From Odontocerum albicorne (Eukaryota; Arthropoda; Insecta; Trichoptera; Odontoceridae), in NCBI GenBank assembly GCA_949825065.1, contig OX463859.1, positions 23,887,847 through 23,951,846 of the forward strand: 64,000 nucleotides of DNA, read 5' to 3'. A program made the translations under genes and the position numbers. Positions 58,570 through 64,000 of this stretch are shown here, piece by piece (the first letter of the stretch is position 1; each line of letters opens with the position of its first letter). The notes beneath the pieces are model-generated. The model was given only the letters and a program-made list of their open reading frames with translations. It ran no database searches and was not told the origin of the DNA.

Positions 58570-59131
58570 TACTCTCAAGTAATTTGGTCTCCCGTATCTA
58601 CTAAATTTTCGTATTATTATAATGATGTATAATTACTATAGTGGCTTTTGTTTTTCTGAATAATCAATTTCTGCATCATTGAATTGAGTGGATAATAATA
58701 ATACTGCTTTATTTTTTGTGGTACACACGAAACAAGTATTTTATTTTCAGCTACTATGGATTGTTTTTTCTCTAGACGGTATAAATTCAAGTGAGATTAC
58801 TCTTTTATTTTTTCGAAGCGTGCCAGTTAGAGTTAAACCTTTTAATAAAATACTCTCAAGTAATTTGGTCTCCCGTATCTACTCCAATTTTCGTATTATT
58901 ATAATGATGTATAATTACTATAGTGGCTTTTGTTTTTCTGAATAATCAATTTCTGCATCATTGAATTGAGTGGATAATAATAATACTGCTTTATTTTTTG
59001 TGGTACACACGAAACAAGTATTTTATTTTCAGCTACTATGGATTGTTTTCTCTCTAGACGGTATAAATTCAAGTGAGATTACTCTTTTATTTTTTCGAAG
59101 CGTGCCAGTTAGAGTTAAACCTTTTAATAAA
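58570..59131. repeat. 281-bp tandem duplication inside copy D
   Basis: TACTCTCAAGTAATTTGGTC starts at 58570 and again at 58851. The two units (58570-58850, 58851-59131) are nearly identical through AGAGTTAAACCTTTTAATAA. Copy A has one unit. Confidence 0.95.
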
Positions 59132-60628
59132 AGATTATCGGCTAATTTGATGGAGGTTATAAAAATACCTGTGGTTATCCTCCTGTTCGTGCCATACTGC
59201 GGTTGAACCATTTCTATAACTACTCAGTTACCTTGATTTATCTCTCTCTACGATTATTTATCATACCAGAATAAGCCTGTAAATTTGTTATGCGTCATAT
59301 GCCGCCGCAGTCGGCAGCAACCCAGATGTTGATGCCATATTTACCAAGTTTAGACTTCATGTACACGCGAAATGAACAATTCTCTCTAAAGTTTGCCAAA
59401 CGTTCATCTACAGTTATATTCGAAGATGGAGAATAATTGCTTTTGCACATATCCATAAACATTTTTGAAATCCACTTAATTGGTTCTAATTTATCTGAAA
59501 AAACCCTGATATCTCTCTTCTCGGGTTTCTTTATCATCAAAACGAATATGACTGTAAATATAGATGAATCTATCTCGAGACAGAGCTGTTGTGAAAAATG
59601 ACTGGCAAAAGGGACTTTCACTTATCCACAATTCACTCAAAGATAGCTTTCGTGTTCGATTTCTGCCAGGTGCGAGCAATATTCCAATGAATTCATATAA
59701 CTCGTCTTTTGATATTGGTTGGTTTTTTTCTGAATGAATTCGATTTAAATGACGATTTGTTTCTTAAACATCACTTTTACCACCTCTTCATTTACAAACA
59801 GACAACACATATTTTTTATGGAATGTACATTTATACTTGAATTTCTCAGTCCAGAATCTTCGATGAGAATATTTGATACCGGACCGATGCCTCGAAGATT
59901 GAGGTGGTACTCGTAATGAACTCCATTCGAATCCATGTTTTGATGTAAATAATATTTCTTCGTCTTCTTCACTCGTCTCCAAATCAGAATATACTTCATC
60001 CTGTACCTCGACAAAATCTTCTGATTCTGATATATTGCCTGTCGCCTTAAATTCCAAATCGCTATCATCGCCGTCGATATTTCCCGCCATCTCAATTATT
60101 ATATTTTTGAAAATGAAATAATAAATAAAATGTACATTTATTATAAAAAGAGTAATGGTACAATATAACATACCAGATAAAAAATGATAATAGAAAAAAC
60201 ATACCAGATAAAAATAAAAAATAACAATCAGGATTATAAAACTGGTGACGATACCCTGGAACGGGCGCTATACGAACTGTCAAAAAAGAATGAGTGTTTG
60301 ACATTTCGTCAATTCGCGATTTAAAATCATTAATTTCTGTTGAATTAACTATGAATGTTTTGTTTCCTAATGACATCATTCAAATCATAGAGGTTTCGAT
60401 GAGGAATACATAAAGTATGAAGACCCTGCAAGCAGTATATTTCGAGAAATTAAATAAAATATAAGTCACGATCACTCGCTATCCATCACCGTACGGCAAG
60501 TGTTAAAATAGTCTCCTTCAGTCTGTTAGGCAGTAAGGACGTGTTATAAGTTTCTCTTGTGTAGCGGCTACCTGCTCGTGGCTGGCCTTGAGACAAAAAA
60601 AACGGTTTATTTTATCCCTCTGAAGACA

Positions 60629-60870
60629 ATGGAAGAGATGTGTCCATCGGAACAACATCTGCGGAGCTGTATACTTTTTCAATATCATTTGAAAAAGAAA
60701 GCGACAGAGGCTACGAAGGATATCTGCGAGATTCACGGTGACATATTGAATGTCAGGAAATGCCAACGATGGTTCAAAAAATTTAAATCTGGTGATTTGT
60801 GTTTGGAAAACGAGCCTCGAAGTGGACGACCCGTCCAGGCGGATGAAGCAGCCCTGAAGTTAAGTGGATC
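60629..60870 (+). pseudogene. mariner N-terminal fragment
   Basis: MEEMCPSEQHLRSCILFQYH, then KKKATEATKDICEIHGDILN and CQRWFKKFKSGDLCLENEPR and SGRPVQADE. This is the first helix-turn-helix of a mariner transposase. The reading frame loses similarity after about 60870 and there is no catalytic domain. Confidence 0.8.
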
Positions 60871-61139
60871 TCGCATCGGGTGTCGTAAGGCTATTAGCGT
60901 TTTACTATTGATAGTTTTTCCGGTGTATCGCAGCTGGAATATTGTTAGATTGAATTGCTCCGGATTAGGGTACCATTTATTGGTTGACAAATTCTGTAAT
61001 GGCATGGTCGGGTCTCTTCTAAATTCTGTAATAGTGTGGCCAGGTCTCTTCTTTGACATTCATTTTATTTTAAAGTATTTTCTCCTGCAATTTCGCTGTG
61101 AATTGTGTGGATGATTTGGGGATGTTCATTGCTTTAGTA

Positions 61140-61463
61140 ATTTTTAATTATAGATTCCATTCAGGATGTTTCGAACACTACGAGACATACATTAAGCGCA
61201 CGTGTTTTAAGCGCTACATTCATATTGGTCAGGGCTTCATTTCTGCAAGAAGTATTGCATCATCCACGCTTCTGAAATTTGTTAATTGTTTAAGGAATTT
61301 CTACCAGTCAGACGCTAGCAAATATATTAGCACCAAATTGGCACCTCGGTTTATCGGGAATATGGTCTCTAGGAAAATCTCTAACACCATCTACGAGCTG
61401 TCAGACCTTAATGGGAAGGTGACAGGTAGATATCACGTCAAAGCCATAGCTAAAATGGAGTAG
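61140..61463 (+). pseudogene. Ty3/gypsy-like integrase C-terminus
   Basis: Open frame ending SDASKYISTKLAPRFIGNMV, SRKISNTIYELSDLNGKVTG, RYHVKAIAKME and TAG. The KLAPRFxGPxxVxxxxSxxxYEL pattern is the chromodomain-proximal C-terminal part of LTR-retrotransposon integrases. The remaining pol sequence is absent. The less AT-rich sequence after it (61560-61640) may be part of an LTR. Confidence 0.65.
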
Positions 61464-61829
61464 ACTAGCCATGCTGGAAATTCAACGTGATGAGTAGCTG
61501 TGACCACTTAATGGTAGTTCACTCTACCATTTTGAAAGAGGGTTCCTGTTTCATCCTTAAAATAGGTGGCGCCCCGGGACCTATATCCTTGACAGCCGCT
61601 CGGAGAGTTTGCTGACGGGTGACTGGCTTCTTTCTGTCCTTCGGTTGGGTTCTTGCTATATCTTCATAATCTCATTGTAACTGTATAACCTTCTGAAGTT
61701 TAATATGCTAAGACTTCCTATTTGTCTAGCCTTGTCAAATTTCTATTTCATTTTTTTCTTTTCCCCTACTCTTCTCTGTCGAAAGGTATTCGAGAGGTGC
61801 GGAATGTATGCGGATGACTTTTCTTCTGT

Positions 61830-62160
61830 CTATCAATATAATTTATTATCCACGCTTTTCTCTATCACTAGATTACATTATGTGTTTCTTCCCTGTACCC
61901 TTATATAGTATTTTTGGTATTTCTCTGTTTGTCTAATATAGTATTTTTGGTATTTTTAAATATATTTAAAATAAATATATATACTTGTTTATCAAAAGTT
62001 GTCTTATTTTCTTTACAAGTTATGGCCTTAAGTAAGAGTCCCTAAGTTATTTAGTGTAGTGCCACTCAAACAATAGCTGGTATGTCTGACTACAGAAGCA
62101 GGAAGTGCTCACCAAGTTAAAGAGGCTACAGATGCAAATCTTAAATCAGTGTCCAGAACG
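61830..62160. repeat. repeat shared with 22215-22273 and 23553-23860
   Basis: Continuous copy of the repeat that the lineage-2 mariner splits at 22274-23550 (TTCTGTCTATCAATATAATT ... CTTAAATCAGTGTCCAGAA). Acts as the unfilled reference site. Confidence 0.85.
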
Positions 62161-62360
62161 TCGTTGCCAAATTATTATTTTACCAAATCATTATTTTTAC
62201 CATGTGAAATAAAAAAAATCGTGATTTAGGAGCAAAAAGCGGGATAACCTAAAATCAAAATGTTTATTTCTATAATATCAATCATAAATGACAGAACACA
62301 AACTACAAAACTCTTTAGCTATCAAAATAATAATATTAAACAATTTTTCCCAAAACTCGC

Positions 62361-62942
62361 CTATTTGTAGTTGGCTGAAGATTTTACTTCCTGAAGAGTT
62401 TCTTTCTGCTGCTTAATGTCTTGGTAATATTCAGCACATGAGTATATGTTGAATTGAACAAGTAATTCCGATTTCGTCAACTCAATAGAACATCTGTTTC
62501 TTGCATCTGACCATTTTAAATTCATCTGAGAAAATACCCGTTCGGTATAGCAATTAGATGTTGGTACGCTTAAAATAAATCAAATTAACTTGAAAATATT
62601 TTTAGTGTCTTTTTCCGGGAATAACTGATGCCATTTCTGTGCAGCTGAGTCTTTCGTATTGTTCGCTATCACATCAATGGAAGCTTTCAGCGAGTTTAAT
62701 TCTTCATACATCAGGTCCATATCTACTTCTCCAGTCAAATTTAATATACACACCGCATTCTCTATACTTTCGAAACTTATTTCGTTCTTCATAGTTATGA
62801 AACATAGCTGTGCAAAAATGTTTTCACACGAAAAATTGTAGCGCTGATCAATGTATTGTTTGCAGTTTTCATAGAATTTTTTGAAATCATCAATAATTTT
62901 GTTTTTTTCAGTACACCTATACTGCCGCTCTTTATACGGCAT
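62361..62942 (-). pseudogene. hAT transposase C-terminal fragment
   Basis: Open from 62942 to a TGA at 62580 (DFKKFYENCKQYIDQRYNFS ... AAQKWHQLFPEKDTKNIFKL), then continuing in frame with FILSVPTSNCYTERVFSQMN, LKWSDARNRCSIELTKSELL to TAG at 62361-62363. SVPTSNCYTERVFSQMN is the hAT dimerisation motif. One stop is visible and the N-terminal two thirds are missing. A different lineage from the relic at 31504-33257. Confidence 0.8.
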
Positions 62943-64000
62943 TTCGCTATAATGGCCGTTTTAAATTATGGCACTTTTTCGATTTACGGCCCACAATGTT
63001 TCGTTATACGGCCAAAAAAATGCTGTGCTTTTAAGAGTAGTACTCACTGAGATTATTTGAATGGACTCATGTTGTGATTCAGAATCTGCGCTGCATAGAT
63101 TCATTGTTCGGATTCAGCCCAGACGCTACTCCGTGACAAAAAACCGTGACCACACAAAGATTTATGGTGCGATTCAGTCCTTTGCGAAAAATGACTGAAG
63201 TTGCTCTCTCGAAAATTTCCCTAGCTCTTTTATATAATTAAGAATAGCAATAAGCGCAATAAAAATCGACAAAAAAGATGGTGGGTTCGAAAATTATTTC
63301 ATGGCGGGAATCAGTGTGGGAATAATCTTTTTGACACGTCAACAATGGAAGATGGTACGGGGTCATTTTAATGTTCAGATTAAAACAGTTTTTAAACATT
63401 TTATTTTATGTCACCTTCTGTATACGGTAATAGGGAACTTTTCTGTTTACCTCCACTGACTAACCAAACACCACTCGTTCGCGTCAGAGCAACAGCTAAA
63501 CTGAAGCTAGCGACCACGTGACCATAGCAGAGACAAAACTGCCCCGCCGCAACTCCTTTGGTTGTATGTGTGCATCGTATTTCGTACTTCGTGCGCGTAT
63601 ATATTTCACACCTACTTACCGGTAATAAGTTAATATCGTTTTTTTTTTCAAATATTTATAAATCATTACGTGTAAATAATATTCCGAAAAACTAAGAATA
63701 ATTACAATTATACCAATAATAAAAACACGTTTGAAATACATTTCAGCTAATTATTATGTTTTTATTATTAGAAATGTGTGTGGGGCAGTGTCCCGGTTGC
63801 CCTTAAAGACGAGTCGCCCCTGTTTATGCATATGATTTCTTTTGTTTTTTAATTTATATGTTTATTTTTTGGATTTCTGTTTATTATTACATTGTTTTGT
63901 ACTTTTATTTTTATGTAAGCATTATTATAGGAAATAAAAAGAATAAAGTGCTTTATGAACTAAAAACTATATTATTTTATAAAAAAATGGAACAGATCTA
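62943..64000. other. no gene recognised
   Basis: CGGCATTTCGCTATAATGGC and CGTTATACGGCC words near 62937-63015 look like a decayed TIR region. A less AT-rich patch at 63440-63600 could be regulatory. GTCGCCCCTG at 63813-63822 resembles a hAT tip, but no partner end was found. Confidence 0.3.

Larger units (their letters stand above)
57600..60090 (-). pseudogene. piggyBac transposase remnant (copy D)
   Basis: The ATG at 60090 gives an open N-terminus to 59788 (MAGNIDGDDSDLEFKATGNI...HRRFWTEKFKYKCTFHKKYV). A second open stretch (59621-59295) carries SPFCQSFF-like sequence, ITVDERLANFRENCSFRVYM (first catalytic D) and KYGINIWVAADC. The second-D block reads TTGIFITSIKLADNLL, with Gly where Asp is expected. 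The tail NKRVISLEFIPSREK is duplicated. The cysteine-rich end is near 57600-57720. Several stops and frameshifts. Non-functional. Confidence 0.85.
56995..60506 (-). mobile_element. piggyBac-like element, copy D (3.5 kb, interrupted)
   Basis: TTAA at 56995-56998 and 60503-60506. The ends match the other copies (right tip CACTTCCCTTACTGTGCTAA, left tip complement CACTTGCC). It carries a broken transposase, a 516-bp retrotransposon insertion (57968-58483) and a 281-bp tandem duplication (58570-59131). Without these it would be about 2.7 kb, like copy A without its insert. Confidence 0.93.

Noticed and set aside
63440..63600. Less AT-rich patch that could be a promoter
   Set aside because: No TATA box, frame or transcript signal that I can support.
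1..64000. Apparent excess of the word ACGAGTA or TACTCGT
   Set aside because: Several occurrences are in the 177-bp satellite or in mariner coding sequence; without a count against a background model it is not a claim.

Overview
The window is AT-rich nuclear DNA of an animal, most likely an insect. The signs are split genes with GT-AG introns, several mariner lineages with DD34D transposases and TA target duplications, a piggyBac family with TTAA duplications, RTE-like and other non-LTR retrotransposon tails, hAT remnants, tRNA-derived SINEs and satellites. No prokaryotic signal was seen. The order or species cannot be named from the sequence alone.

Only four loci look like host protein genes, all on the + strand. 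Two are paralogues here called A1 (14339-17728) and A2 (52033-56127). Each has two coding exons with a phase-1 intron. They encode a nuclear-looking protein: an acidic SUMO-interaction-like motif, a degenerate repeat region, a long core, and a C-terminal pair of C2H2 fingers with unusual spacing. They lie in a segmental duplication (about 12698-17793 and 49284-56190) that has since taken several insertions. Between them lie two smaller genes, B1 (30252-35043) and B2 (40952-46191). They also have two exons and a phase-1 intron, and encode small single-pass membrane proteins (162 and 145 aa) with a charged tail and a shared NWNKT motif. The order is A1-B1-B2-A2. I recognise neither family.

The rest is mostly mobile DNA. 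0-12 kb: a 177-bp satellite, decayed DDE transposases (one with a visible intron), a 3.4-kb piggyBac relic carrying a nested hAT-like element, a decayed mariner, an LTR-like stretch and a foldback. 18-30 kb: a non-LTR relic, a TIR element flanked by TA, a 223-bp piggyBac MITE, two near-full-length dead mariners, two more TTAA MITEs and a 53-bp satellite. 30-47 kb: the introns of B1 and B2 hold a 71-bp satellite, SINEs, a GTF2IRD2-like hAT relic, a dead mariner and a 1.2-kb piggyBac derivative; between the two genes lie RTE tails and a DDE element related to the 11.4-kb foldback. At 47023-48309 is a mariner with intact ends and an uninterrupted 339-codon transposase. 56-60.5 kb holds piggyBac derivatives, including a 3.5-kb copy broken by a retrotransposon tail. 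60.5-64 kb holds mariner, Ty3/gypsy-like and hAT fragments.

Nested insertions with readable target duplications and paralogous empty sites give a relative order of events. No pathway or operon-like system is visible. The A and B pairs are the best candidates for undescribed biology.
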